Positions 27,378-36,555 of a stretch of DNA of 64,000 nt are shown one piece after another. Position 1 is the stretch's first letter. Every line of letters starts with the position of its first letter. The notes beneath the pieces were generated by a model. The model was not told the origin of the DNA, made no database searches, and saw nothing but the letters and a program-made list of their open reading frames with translations. Origin of the DNA: Idiomarina sp. X4 (GTDB lineage Bacteria; Pseudomonadota; Gammaproteobacteria; Enterobacterales; Alteromonadaceae); assembly GCF_002808045.1 (NCBI RefSeq), contig NZ_CP025000.1:2552717-2616716 (forward strand). The letters run 5' to 3'. The translations under genes were made by a program, and so were the position numbers.

Positions 27378-29414
27378 ATGAGCCAATCCGCACGAAAAAT
27401 TCTAGTGACCAATGCATTACCATACGCTAACGGACCTATTCATATAGGTCACATGTTAGGCTACATTCAAGCCGATATCTGGGTACGTTTCCAGAAACTA
27501 AGAGGCCATGAATGTCATTTCATGTGCGCCGATGACGCACACGGCACCCCTATTATGCTGAAAGCTCAGCAAATGGGTATTACGCCGGAACAAATGATAG
27601 GCGATATGCAGCGCTCACACGAAGCGGACTTCAGTGACTTTTTGGTGGGCTTTGACCACTACTACAGCACCCACAGTGACGAAAACAAAGAGCTGGCCGA
27701 AACGATTTATAACCGTCTCGACAAAGCAGGACACATAAAAACCAAAGTTATCGAACAGCTGTATGACCCGCAAAAAGAAATGTTTCTGCCCGACCGCTTT
27801 GTTAAAGGGGAATGCCCTGACTGCGGCGCAGAAGACCAGTACGGCGACAACTGTGACGTTTGTGGCGCAACTTATGCCCCAACGGACTTAAAAAACCCCA
27901 AGTCTGTTGTCTCTGGCGCAGAGCCAGAGCTGCGAAACTCAGAGCATTACTTTTTTGACTTACCCGCGTTCGGGGACATGCTGAAAAGCTGGACACGCTC
28001 CGGCTCGTTACAAAATGAAATGGCCAACAAACTTAACGAATGGTTTGAGCAAGGATTGCAACGCTGGGATATTTCCCGCGACGCCCCCTACTTTGGCTTT
28101 AAAATCCCAGGTACCGAAAACAAGTATTTTTATGTTTGGCTGGATGCGCCAATTGGCTACATGAGTAGCTTTAAAAACTACTGTGATACTACCGGCAAGG
28201 CTGACTGGGACACATACTGGCAAGCCAACAGCGAGGCAGAGCTGTATCACTTTATTGGCAAAGACATTATCTATTTCCATAGCTTGTTCTGGCCTGCCAT
28301 GCTTAAAGGTGCCGATTTCCGCCAGCCAACTAACGTCTGGGCGCACGGGTTTATTACCGTTAACGGCACTAAAATGTCGAAGTCGAAAGGTACTTTTATA
28401 AAGGCACGAACTTACCTTGATCACTTAGATCCTGAGTATCTGCGCTATTATTTTGCTGCTAAATTAACAAGCCGTATTGATGATTTAGACCTGAACCTGA
28501 CGGACTTCGCGCAACGCGTGAACTCTGACTTAGTGGGTAAAGTCATTAATATCGCCAGCCGCTGCGCTGGTTTTATTCAGAAGAAGTTTGACGGTAAATT
28601 GTCTTCCAATGTAGCTGACTCAGCGCTAATGGAAGACTTTCAAACAGCAGGCGCAGATATTGCTGAGCTTTATGAAAAGCGTGAGTTTTCAAGAGCGATG
28701 CGCGACATAATGGCTCTTGCCGATCGCGCTAACCAGTACATTGCTGACAAAGAACCCTGGCAGCTTATTAAGAAAGAAGGTGCCGAGCAGGAAGTTCATG
28801 AAATTTGCTCGTTAGGCATTAACTTATTCCGTGTTTTGATGGTTTACCTAACTCCGGTACTGCCAAAATTGTCAGCAGACGTTCAGCACTTCCTGAATGA
28901 CACCTTCACTTGGGAAAGTCATAAAACCGTATTAACTGACCACCCAATTAACAAGTTTAAAGCGCTTATGCAGCGCATTGACATGAAAGACATTGACGCC
29001 ATGATTGAAGATTCAAAACAGCAACAACCACAAGCGCCAGAGCAGCCGGCAGTGGCAAACGATGAATTAAAGAAAGAGCCTCTCGCCGATGAAATTTCTT
29101 TTGACGACTTTGCGAAAGTTGACTTACGTGTAGCACTTATTGCTAATGCTGAACATGTTGAAGGCGCCGATAAACTGTTGAAATTAACGCTGGATTTAGG
29201 TGGCGAAAAGCGTCAGGTATTCGCGGGTATTAAATCCGCTTACAAACCGGAAGAATTAATTGGTCAGCACACTGTTATGGTGGCTAATTTAGCGCCGAGA
29301 AAAATGCGCTTTGGTATGTCTGAAGGCATGGTATTAGCAGCAGGCCCTGGAAAAGATGAGATCTACATTCTTAACCCTCACGAAGGCGCAAAACCTGGCA
29401 TGAGAGTAATGTAG
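27378..29414 (+). CDS. metG: Methionyl-tRNA synthetase
   Basis: Charges tRNA-Met. 678 residues, like E. coli MetG (677). HIGH motif at 22-25, zinc knuckle [21 protein letters not shown] (about 146-166) of the two-knuckle type, KMSKS near 333-337, anticodon-binding helical domain, then a charged Gln/Pro linker (about 545-570) and the C-terminal dimerising EMAP/Trbp111-type tRNA-binding domain ([20 protein letters not shown] onward). It is divergent from mrp and convergent with the PilZ gene (10 bases apart). Confidence 0.98.
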   Translation: MSQSARKILVTNALPYANGPIHIGHMLGYIQADIWVRFQKLRGHECHFMCADDAHGTPIMLKAQQMGITPEQMIGDMQRSHEADFSDFLVGFDHYYSTHSDENKELAETIYNRLDKAGHIKTKVIEQLYDPQKEMFLPDRFVKGECPDCGAEDQYGDNCDVCGATYAPTDLKNPKSVVSGAEPELRNSEHYFFDLPAFGDMLKSWTRSGSLQNEMANKLNEWFEQGLQRWDISRDAPYFGFKIPGTENKYFYVWLDAPIGYMSSFKNYCDTTGKADWDTYWQANSEAELYHFIGKDIIYFHSLFWPAMLKGADFRQPTNVWAHGFITVNGTKMSKSKGTFIKARTYLDHLDPEYLRYYFAAKLTSRIDDLDLNLTDFAQRVNSDLVGKVINIASRCAGFIQKKFDGKLSSNVADSALMEDFQTAGADIAELYEKREFSRAMRDIMALADRANQYIADKEPWQLIKKEGAEQEVHEICSLGINLFRVLMVYLTPVLPKLSADVQHFLNDTFTWESHKTVLTDHPINKFKALMQRIDMKDIDAMIEDSKQQQPQAPEQPAVANDELKKEPLADEISFDDFAKVDLRVALIANAEHVEGADKLLKLTLDLGGEKRQVFAGIKSAYKPEELIGQHTVMVANLAPRKMRFGMSEGMVLAAGPGKDEIYILNPHEGAKPGMRVM

Positions 29415-29424
29415 TCACTGTCGA

Positions 29425-29727
29425 TTAATCCATTGAGATAATTCGACAACCTAGCAAGTAATCGCCGCTGTTGTTGTCCAGTCTTTGGCTGTGAACGACT
29501 TCAGCGGTTGCTTTTAACGGAGGTACCCCGCCACTAGAAACGATAGCCACTGATAGTTGCTGGCCTTTTTCCAGTTCAACCGGTACTTTCAACGACAGTC
29601 CTTCCGCACTTAAATCTAAACACACCGCATCAAGAGAGTGTGCTTCGCCAGATTTATCAAAGCTGACTTTCGCATCGGCGTTTATCGACATTCTCATAAA
29701 GTTTCGATTGTCATTCGACTCAAGCAT
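29425..29727 (-). CDS. PilZ domain protein (c-di-GMP binding candidate)
   Basis: 100 residues made of a single PilZ beta-barrel. The N-terminal arginine region is NDNRNFMRMSINADAKV, in which the canonical RxxxR is imperfect (RNFMR), and the second motif is CLDLSAEGLSL (D-x-S-x-x-G). PilZ proteins bind cyclic di-GMP and adjust motility or envelope functions, but with no fused or adjacent effector the target is unknown. Confidence 0.82.
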   Translation of the reverse strand: MLESNDNRNFMRMSINADAKVSFDKSGEAHSLDAVCLDLSAEGLSLKVPVELEKGQQLSVAIVSSGGVPPLKATAEVVHSQRLDNNSGDYLLGCRIISMD

Positions 29728-29784
29728 GAGTTTCCTTAACTGTTATTAAAGTGTAAATGTCACTTCAGTTTTAGCACGCTTTGG

Positions 29785-29805
29785 CCGATAAAAAAACATT
29801 ATCGG
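29785..29805 (+). repeat. Short inverted repeat in the hspQ leader
   Basis: CCGATAA and TTATCGG, a 7-bp stem with an A-rich 7-base loop, ending 5 bases before the AAGGAA ribosome-binding site of hspQ. It could be a leader hairpin or an operator; the loop rather than the tail is A-rich, and no run of T follows, so it is not a terminator. Confidence 0.4.
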
Positions 29806-29824
29806 ATAACAAGGAACCGTCATC

Positions 29825-30136
29825 ATGGTTGAGGCCAAATTTTCAATAGGACAACTGGTAACCCATTCAATTTACGGATATCGCGGTGTTATTATTGACG
29901 CCGACCCCGAGTTTACCCTGTCTGACAGTTGGTATGAGAAAATGGCAACTACCAAGCCTTCCAAACAACAGCCTTGGTATCATATCCTCGTGAATAATTC
30001 TTCAATACAAACGTATGTTAGTGAAAGCAGCCTGGATGTCGATTTGTCAGAGCAGGAAATTCAACACCCCATGATAGACTTGGTATTTTGTGGCAAGTCA
30101 CACGGACAATACAAACTCGCCGAAAACCTCAACTAA
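29825..30136 (+). CDS. hspQ: Heat-shock protein HspQ
   Basis: 103 residues of the YccV/HspQ family. E. coli HspQ promotes degradation of mutant DnaA and acts as a specificity enhancer of Lon. Family blocks are FSIGQLVTHSIYGYRGVIIDADPEF (beginning near residue 6), WYEKMA, QPWYHILVNNSSIQTYVSESSL, and HPMIDLVF near the C-terminus. AAGGAA precedes ATG 29825. I see no convincing sigma-32 promoter upstream, only the hairpin at 29785-29805. Confidence 0.93.
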   Translation: MVEAKFSIGQLVTHSIYGYRGVIIDADPEFTLSDSWYEKMATTKPSKQQPWYHILVNNSSIQTYVSESSLDVDLSEQEIQHPMIDLVFCGKSHGQYKLAENLN

Positions 30137-30197
30137 AGTTGCTCCTTTTCAGCGCTATGGTTACCATTAAGTAACACTTAGACACAAGGAATTGGGC

Positions 30198-30566
30198 ATG
30201 GCTGAAGAAACCCTTTTTTCGAAAATTATAAATCGCGAAATCCCGGCGGATATCGTCTACGAAGACGAGAGCGCGCTTGCCTTTAAGGACATTAATCCAC
30301 AGGCACCGGTACACTTTTTGATTATTCCGAAAGAGCCCATCGCAACCGTTAACGACATTGACGAAGACAATGCGCATTTAGTGGGACATTTGTATGTAGT
30401 TGCGTCGAAGCTTGCTGCTCAATACGGCGTTGCCGACGACGGGTATCGTTTAGTCATGAACTGTAATGAGTACGGCGGTCAGTCCGTTTATCATATTCAC
30501 CTGCACTTGTTAGCAGGCAAACCGCTTGGCTGGCCACCGTACACGGACACCCCGAAGCAGGGCTAA
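30198..30566 (+). CDS. hinT: HIT family purine nucleoside phosphoramidase-like protein
   Basis: 122 residues, the usual HinT length. The HIT signature is [17 protein letters not shown], with the full H-x-H-x-H triad at about residues 105-109; other blocks are [19 protein letters not shown] and [12 protein letters not shown]. HinT hydrolyses aminoacyl-AMP and other adenosine phosphoramidates. The start is ATG 30198, with AAGGA 7 bases upstream; a TTG two codons earlier is poorly placed. It is convergent with the lipoprotein gene, one base apart. Confidence 0.94.
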   Translation: MAEETLFSKIINREIPADIVYEDESALAFKDINPQAPVHFLIIPKEPIATVNDIDEDNAHLVGHLYVVASKLAAQYGVADDGYRLVMNCNEYGGQSVYHIHLHLLAGKPLGWPPYTDTPKQG

Positions 30567-30567
30567 A

Positions 30568-31011
30568 TCAAGGACGGTATCTGGGGTCAAGAATTCTATC
30601 GACTAACCAGCTATCGCCGTTTTCAATGAGTACAACATCGCGGCTGTCTTTGTTGTACTCACCTTTGTATTCTCCTTCAAACAGCACTGTCGCGCGAAGT
30701 TCATCTGAATGGTTCAGATAGTCACCCAGTGAATCACTGACTACTTCCAACTCTACTTTGTCGTAATAACGACCCAGCACATAGCGCTGTACCGAGCTGA
30801 CAGCCGCATAATGGTTAATCAGATCAACCATGCGTGGCGATGCAAAACGCTTGGCTTTCTCTAAGTCTCGCTCTTCATAAATCGCCTGATAAAATCCCTG
30901 AATGACTTCCGTTGGCGTTGCTGTATCTAAATCCACCGCTTCTTCGTCACTACAGCCCGCAAGGCCTATTAAAGCGCCAACCACTAATAGACCGCTTAAC
31001 AGTTTTCTCAT
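30568..31011 (-). CDS. DUF4878-like lipoprotein
   Basis: About 147 residues from ATG 31011: signal peptide MRKLLSGLLVVGALIGLAGC with a lipobox and lipidated Cys at residue 20. The mature part (TPTEVIQGFYQAIYEERDLEKA at the start) looks like the NTF2-like fold of DUF4878 lipoproteins. The Asp after Cys+1 (CSDEE) would not place Asp at +2, so sorting to the outer membrane is possible. Its start codon lies within one or two bases of the ggt stop, so it is translated from the same message. Function unknown. Confidence 0.75.
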   Translation of the reverse strand: MRKLLSGLLVVGALIGLAGCSDEEAVDLDTATPTEVIQGFYQAIYEERDLEKAKRFASPRMVDLINHYAAVSSVQRYVLGRYYDKVELEVVSDSLGDYLNHSDELRATVLFEGEYKGEYNKDSRDVVLIENGDSWLVDRILDPRYRP

Positions 31012-31012
31012 T

Positions 31013-32752
31013 TTATTCTCCCTTTGCGATACCTTCCCTGCGGGGGTCAGCTGCTCCAATTAATTTACCACTGTCAGTTATGGTTATACCATGCAAACCA
31101 CTATTTAAATCAAGTACTTTGACATTATGCCCTCGAGCTTCAAGCGCATCTTTTAAGTTGCTGATGTCGCGTCCTTTCTCGAGCGACGTATAGTCATTTC
31201 GGTTGGTCACATGCCCCAGATTGACAGCGTCCTGAATGTCCATGTCCCAGTCAAGTAACGCCACTAAGCTTTGTGTCACATAATTAATAATGCGACTACC
31301 GCCGGGTGAGCCTATTGCGTGCACCACCTGTTTACCTTCTTCATTGAGCACGATAGCCGGCGCCATAGAGCTACGAGGCCGTTTACCCGGCTCCACTCGG
31401 TTGGCATACTTTTGCTCACCATCGCCGGGTGCTAATGAAAAGTCAGTCAGTTGGTTATTCAGCAAAAAACCTCTCACCATAACCGTTGAGCCAAAGCCCA
31501 TCTCAATACTGGTGGTCATCGACACCACATTACCTTCATCATCGACAATAGAAACATGGCTAGTATTTGGCAATTCGTAAGCAATGTCCTGCTGGTATTT
31601 AGGCAGCAATTCGGTACCCGGTTGTGCTTTGCCTAAATCCTTATCAGTAATCAGCTTTGCCCGCTGAGCTAAGTAATTTTTATTCAACATAGCCTCAACA
31701 GGGACTTCCACAAAGTCAGTATCAGCTATCCATTGGTTTCGATCCGCAAACGCTAACTTAGACGCCTGAGTAAACAGATGAACAAACTCTTCGCTATTCG
31801 GCTCTAAATTGCCAATTTCAAAGTTTTCCAAAATACCTAAGGTTTGTTGCGTAGTAATACCGCCCGAACTTGGTGGCCCCATACCGCAAACCTGATAAGC
31901 ACGGTATTCGCTGCAGACCGGCTCACGCAGTTTCGCTTCGTAATTTGCCAAGTCATCTAAGGCTAACACGCCCGGTTCAATTGGGCTGTTTTGTACTGCC
32001 TCGACAATGTCTTTTGCTATTTCGCCTTGGTAAAAGACATCGACACCCTCTGACGCAATTAAGCTTAGGCTTGTCGCGTATTCTTCATTTTTTAAAAGCT
32101 GTCCGACTTTTAGCGGCTCACCGTTTGGAAAAAAGTAGTCACTAGCTACCGGCATTTTCTTAACACCGGGGTTAATCTCCAGCTCGACCAATTTAGCAAG
32201 ACGCGGCGATACCTCAAAACCTTGTTCCGCCAGCTTAATCGTGTCGTCAAACAAGCTGCCCCACTCTTTTTCACCCCACTTAGAATGAGCTAGCTCGAGT
32301 CCTCTTAAAATGCCCGGTGTACCGACAGAGCGTCCACCAACAACAGCATCTATCCACTTAGCTGGTTTGCCGTTTTCATCCAAAAACAATGCTTCCGTCG
32401 CCGCCATTGGTGCAGTTTCCCGAGCATCAATTGAATACAGCTTTTTAGCCTCATTGTCCCAATATAAAATAAAGGCACCGCCACCAATACCGGACGACTG
32501 CGGTTCAACAAGACCCAGCATTGCCTGAACTGCAATAGCCGCATCCACCGCTGAGCCTCCTGCCTTTAAGACGTTATAGCCAGCCTCAACCGCATGCGGG
32601 TTGGCTGCTGCAACCATAAACTCGTCAGTTTTTACGGATTGTTTTTGTTGAAAGCCAGTCGCCGCCTCGGGCTCACGAACCTCCTGCTGTTGGGGTTGGC
32701 AGGCGCTAACAGCTAGTAACGCCGCCGCTAAAGCAGTAATGCGATATTTCAT
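31013..32752 (-). CDS. ggt: Gamma-glutamyltransferase (copy 1, lipoprotein)
   Basis: Cleaves or transfers gamma-glutamyl groups from glutathione and related compounds in the periplasm; the precursor autoprocesses at a Thr. 579 residues. Lipobox VSAC at about Cys 18. Family blocks are NPHAVEAGYNVLKAGGSAVDAAIA (start of the large subunit), QSSGIGGGAFILYWD and GMGPPSSGGITTQQTLGIL. The nucleophile Thr is in PNTSHVSIVDDEGNVVSMTTSIE, which starts the small subunit (about residue 397), and SPGGSRIINYVTQ closes the active site. A second, different copy is at 56214-57923. Confidence 0.94.
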   Translation of the reverse strand: MKYRITALAAALLAVSACQPQQQEVREPEAATGFQQKQSVKTDEFMVAAANPHAVEAGYNVLKAGGSAVDAAIAVQAMLGLVEPQSSGIGGGAFILYWDNEAKKLYSIDARETAPMAATEALFLDENGKPAKWIDAVVGGRSVGTPGILRGLELAHSKWGEKEWGSLFDDTIKLAEQGFEVSPRLAKLVELEINPGVKKMPVASDYFFPNGEPLKVGQLLKNEEYATSLSLIASEGVDVFYQGEIAKDIVEAVQNSPIEPGVLALDDLANYEAKLREPVCSEYRAYQVCGMGPPSSGGITTQQTLGILENFEIGNLEPNSEEFVHLFTQASKLAFADRNQWIADTDFVEVPVEAMLNKNYLAQRAKLITDKDLGKAQPGTELLPKYQQDIAYELPNTSHVSIVDDEGNVVSMTTSIEMGFGSTVMVRGFLLNNQLTDFSLAPGDGEQKYANRVEPGKRPRSSMAPAIVLNEEGKQVVHAIGSPGGSRIINYVTQSLVALLDWDMDIQDAVNLGHVTNRNDYTSLEKGRDISNLKDALEARGHNVKVLDLNSGLHGITITDSGKLIGAADPRREGIAKGE

Positions 32753-32829
32753 ATAACCTCATTCATATTCACATTTAATTCCCCTATCATACGAAGCTGA
32801 GTTTGCCCACGCAATGAAAAGGACGTTGG

Positions 32830-33399
32830 ATGCACTATTTAAATCGATACTGGGTTGGTCTGGTTCTCATTTTGGCCATTTCTTGCTTTTTACAGCTTAT
32901 GCCCGATTGGCATCAACAGCTAACATTCCACAGTGAAACCGTTATGTCACAAGGCTGGCCGCTAATTACGACGCATTTTATTCACCTAAACTGGACCCAT
33001 GCCTTATTTAATTTTGCCGGGCTAGCATTGATTGTGGTTATTTGGCGGGAATACTGGAATACGCGCTGGCTCGTCAATGCATTACTACTGAGTTCGGCTG
33101 CCACTTCGCTCATTTTGTGGCTGCTGCCCTTTACCATTATTTTTGTGGGTCTGTCCGGCGTACTGCACGGACTACTGGGCTATTGCTTAATTAAAGATAT
33201 AAAAGCCGGAAAAAAATGGATGTGGCTCATTGTTATTGCTCTCATCGGCAAAGTGGTTGTTGAGCTTTTAGGTTGGCAGCCCGACCATTTCGTGGGCCAG
33301 CACGTCAGCGTCATTCATGCAGCAGGGCTATTAACCGCTTTATTACTTTATAAACTAGAACGGCGCCGTATTAGCGACGCCGTTCCCCATAAAGATTAA
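32830..33399 (+). CDS. rrtA: Rhombosortase (rhomboid-type intramembrane protease)
   Basis: 189 residues with about six membrane helices. The catalytic serine is in the GLSGVLHGLLG motif (about 110-120) and the catalytic His in SVIHAAGLLTALL (about 160-172). This short form with GLSGVLHG is characteristic of rhombosortases, which cut GlyGly-CTERM tails from secreted proteins in Vibrio, Shewanella and relatives. No protein in this window ends in a GlyGly-CTERM tail, so its substrates lie elsewhere. It is divergent from ggt and convergent with the S9 peptidase. Confidence 0.85.
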   Translation: MHYLNRYWVGLVLILAISCFLQLMPDWHQQLTFHSETVMSQGWPLITTHFIHLNWTHALFNFAGLALIVVIWREYWNTRWLVNALLLSSAATSLILWLLPFTIIFVGLSGVLHGLLGYCLIKDIKAGKKWMWLIVIALIGKVVVELLGWQPDHFVGQHVSVIHAAGLLTALLLYKLERRRISDAVPHKD

Positions 33400-33409
33400 G
33401 CGTTTTCGC

Positions 33410-35902
33410 TTACTTTAGGTTTTCCTCGAACAATTTAAAAATACGACGGTATTCGTTCAGCCAGCTTTCTGGCTGACGGAAACCGTGTGGTTCAACCGGG
33501 TAGATAGCCGTTTCCCAGTCTTCTTTCTTCAGTTCGATTAAACGTTGTACCAAGCGCACGCTGTCCTGGAAAAACACGTTGTCATCAATCATTGGCGAGT
33601 TGATGAGCAACGCATCTTCAAGTCCTTCTGCGAAGTAAATCGGTGAACTTTGGCGGTACGCAATGGTATCGTCCTGCGGTAGGTTCAGAATGTTCGACGT
33701 GTAGCCAACATTGTAGTGAGCCCAGTCCGTTACCGGTCGCAATGCAGAGCCCGCTTCAAACAGCCCCGGCTCTTTAAACAACGCCATAAAAGTCAGGAAA
33801 CCACCGTAAGAACCGCCATAAGTACCAAGGCGATCGCCATCGACATTCAGGTTGGTTTCCAGGTAGCTGGCTACATCGACCAAGTCTTCCACTTCTGGCG
33901 TGCCCATTTGGCGATAAATCGCCGTTCGCCAATCGCGTCCATAGCCTTTAGAACCACGATAATCGAGGTCAGCCACAACGTAACCATGTTTATTCAGCAA
34001 GCTATGAAACATGAACTCCCGGAAATAACCTGACCAGCCCATGTGCGCGTTCTGTAAGTAGCCGGCACCGTGAATAAATACCACCGCCGGATACTCGTCA
34101 GCACGCTCAGCATCAAAACCTTCTGGCGTGTATATACGCGTATAAACAGGTTCATCAACATGGCTGGACGGAACCCCAACAACGTCCGGCGCAGTCCAGT
34201 CAATACTTAAGAACTTCTCAGACACCGTGTGGGTTATACGCTCTGCCGCATCACTTGCATTCACAGCTTTGTGATAAAGTTCCGGCGGCATCAATGGCGT
34301 TGAATGCGTCAGAATAAGTTCGTCAGCTTGCGGGCTCAGCTCAAACGCTGTCATACCATCTAAATCGGTCATAGCTTCCGGCTCACCGCTACCATCGGTT
34401 TTTACACGGTAAACTTCGTAAATGCCCGGATGCTCAATGTTTGCCTGAAAATACAGGTACTCGGCATCGCTGCTTAACTCTGCAGTTTCAACAACATAGT
34501 TGCCTTCAGTGAGCTGCTGAGTGTCGCCATTCAACGATTTAACATACAGATGCGAATAGCCATCGGCTTCAGACATAAACCATAAGCTACTGTCGTTTAA
34601 CCAGCCAAACTCGTTATGGGTGTAGTTAATCCAGGCATCATCGTGCAGGCGATCCTGTGGCACTAATTTTTTGCCGGCGAAATCAACAGTCGCAATCCAG
34701 CGGTCTTTGTTGTCCCAGGCTTCCAGCATCACAGCCAGTTCCGTGCCGTTTTCATTCCACTGAATCGCACCGTTTTCCCAGCCCCAGTCAGCCATCAAGT
34801 GAATAGGACGCGGCTTTTCTTCTGACTCATAGCTTTCGCCACGCGCCTCGTGGTTTTCGCGCTTAACATCTGCCAGAACATCTTCATTCCAGCCCGGCAG
34901 CGTGTTGTACGTTAACGTCGTGTCCGAGTGACTTTCTAAATCCAGAATCACTAACTGGTCTTCATCCGGTTGTGCGTCAGCGACACGGCGACGAACGCGT
35001 TCACTGGAAACACGGCCATCTTCGTTAATATAATTTGGCATGATATCGCCGTCTTCGCGCCATTTATTTGGCTCGCTAATAGCGGCAATAATTTTATCGC
35101 CACGGGGCGACAATCGCGCCTGAACCAGTTCTTTTGACTTATCTAAATAGAACGGCTTTGGTGCTAAGCTCGAGTTCTGCGACTGCAGTTGCTGTTGGCG
35201 TTCAAAACGCTCTGCAGCCGCTTTACGCTCTTTCTGCACATACTGAATGAGCTGCTGTTCTTCTTTTGCTAAGTAGTCTTTTGGCTCTTCATTCGCTTTT
35301 GGCGCATCTTCAAATTTAATCGAGGCAACCTGACGCGTCAGACCGGAATTCACATCGACCACATAAAAGTCATTGCCTTGCTGATAGCTTAAAGAGCCAT
35401 CCGTCATGGCTTGTAAGTTATGCTGACGGGCTTCGTCGCGGGTCAATTGCTTAACGCTACCGTCGCCAAAGCGAGCAAAAACATTGCCTTCATAGGTATA
35501 GGCCAGCCAATTACCTGCAACTGACTGTTCTTTTTCATCCGCCACGTAAAGATGATAGTCCGACAGTGCCACTTTAGAAGCTTCGCCTTCAGCATTGTTG
35601 ATAATCATCAGGTCACGAATGTCACTGCCTTCGCGCTTCTGATAAAACAGAATATGCTCACCGTCCATGCTCCAAAAAGCATTTTCCGGGAAGCGACCCA
35701 TCCAGTCAGGGTCAGCCATAATCTGTTCCATGGTAAGTTCTGCAGTGCCTTGTGCGGAAGCTAGCGGGTCAGCACTTAACGTTTGTACCTGTGGCGCCGT
35801 TGCATTGGTTGTGTTTGCGGTTTCATTTGCAGGGGTTGTAGATGCGCAAGAGGCGGCCATTAATGCCGCCCCTATTGCCATCACTAGACGTGATTTGACC
35901 AT
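33410..35902 (-). CDS. S9 family prolyl-oligopeptidase-like lipoprotein
   Basis: 830 residues with a lipoprotein-type signal (MVKSRLVMAIGAALMAASC). The N-terminal part (about 50-560) is the beta-propeller typical of dipeptidyl-peptidase IV/acylaminoacyl-peptidase relatives. The alpha/beta-hydrolase domain follows: FIHGAGYLQNAHMGWSGYF, DLDYRGSKGYGRDWR, nucleophile GGSYGGFL (Ser about 699), Asp in SPMIDDNVFF (about 771) and His in EPHGFR (about 807). It would release dipeptides or oligopeptides outside the inner membrane, feeding the amino-acid pathways next door. It lies 11 bases downstream of maiA and may be read through from the tyrosine operon. Confidence 0.92.
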   Translation of the reverse strand: MVKSRLVMAIGAALMAASCASTTPANETANTTNATAPQVQTLSADPLASAQGTAELTMEQIMADPDWMGRFPENAFWSMDGEHILFYQKREGSDIRDLMIINNAEGEASKVALSDYHLYVADEKEQSVAGNWLAYTYEGNVFARFGDGSVKQLTRDEARQHNLQAMTDGSLSYQQGNDFYVVDVNSGLTRQVASIKFEDAPKANEEPKDYLAKEEQQLIQYVQKERKAAAERFERQQQLQSQNSSLAPKPFYLDKSKELVQARLSPRGDKIIAAISEPNKWREDGDIMPNYINEDGRVSSERVRRRVADAQPDEDQLVILDLESHSDTTLTYNTLPGWNEDVLADVKRENHEARGESYESEEKPRPIHLMADWGWENGAIQWNENGTELAVMLEAWDNKDRWIATVDFAGKKLVPQDRLHDDAWINYTHNEFGWLNDSSLWFMSEADGYSHLYVKSLNGDTQQLTEGNYVVETAELSSDAEYLYFQANIEHPGIYEVYRVKTDGSGEPEAMTDLDGMTAFELSPQADELILTHSTPLMPPELYHKAVNASDAAERITHTVSEKFLSIDWTAPDVVGVPSSHVDEPVYTRIYTPEGFDAERADEYPAVVFIHGAGYLQNAHMGWSGYFREFMFHSLLNKHGYVVADLDYRGSKGYGRDWRTAIYRQMGTPEVEDLVDVASYLETNLNVDGDRLGTYGGSYGGFLTFMALFKEPGLFEAGSALRPVTDWAHYNVGYTSNILNLPQDDTIAYRQSSPIYFAEGLEDALLINSPMIDDNVFFQDSVRLVQRLIELKKEDWETAIYPVEPHGFRQPESWLNEYRRIFKLFEENLK

Positions 35903-35913
35903 TTAGTTATTCC

Positions 35914-36555
35914 TTATTGTGCGTCTGGCTGATTCTCTGGGCGTGCTTGTTGTACCGCATTTAATTCTTGTAAGCGGTCATGCACTGCCGTAAGCGTTGG
36001 GTAGTTATCTAACGGTACCTTAAAACGCTCGGCATTGTACACTTGAGGCAACAAGCAGATATCCGCTAATGTTACCGAATCTCCATAGCAATAATCACCC
36101 GCTGTTTCGGTCAGGCGCTGTTCAAATGCGGTGAAACTCTGATGAACCCAATGGTGAATCCAATCATTGCGCTGTTCGTCACTGCAATTCAGTTCACCAG
36201 TAAGGTATTTCAGCACCCGCAAGTTTGTGACCGGCTGTAACTCACACGCCAAGTCATAGGCTAAAGCCCTCGCGCGGGCCTTATCAACGGTAGCACTTGG
36301 CAATAGCGGATGTTGCTCATAGCGTTCATCCAAGTACTCAATAATGGCTAACGATTGATTCAGCGTGACTTTGTCATCGACAAAGGTTGGTACTAAGCCC
36401 GCTGGGTTTAACTTGCGGTATTCTGGAGTATGTTGCTCGCCACCGTCTTTAACCAGATGAACTGGATGGTACTCAAATTCAAGTTCTTTTAAATAAAGCG
36501 CCAGCCTGACACGAAAACTGGCGCTAGAGCGCCAGTATCCATAGAGCTTCATCAT
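35914..36555 (-). CDS. maiA: Maleylacetoacetate isomerase
   Basis: Glutathione-dependent isomerisation of 4-maleylacetoacetate to 4-fumarylacetoacetate, the third cytoplasmic step from 4-hydroxyphenylpyruvate. 213 residues of the zeta-class glutathione transferase family: the active-site motif is YWRSSASFRVR (about 7-17), NPAGLVPTFVDD and QSLAIIEYLDE follow, and the C-terminal helical domain has VTLADICLLPQVYNAERF. It overlaps the end of fahA by 4 bases (ATGA-type coupling). Confidence 0.96.
   Translation of the reverse strand: MMKLYGYWRSSASFRVRLALYLKELEFEYHPVHLVKDGGEQHTPEYRKLNPAGLVPTFVDDKVTLNQSLAIIEYLDERYEQHPLLPSATVDKARARALAYDLACELQPVTNLRVLKYLTGELNCSDEQRNDWIHHWVHQSFTAFEQRLTETAGDYCYGDSVTLADICLLPQVYNAERFKVPLDNYPTLTAVHDRLQELNAVQQARPENQPDAQ

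Noticed and set aside
33359..33384. Inverted repeat AACGGCG/CGCCGTT at the end of the rhombosortase gene
   Set aside because: It is inside the coding sequence and no T-run follows on either strand, so it is not supported as a terminator.
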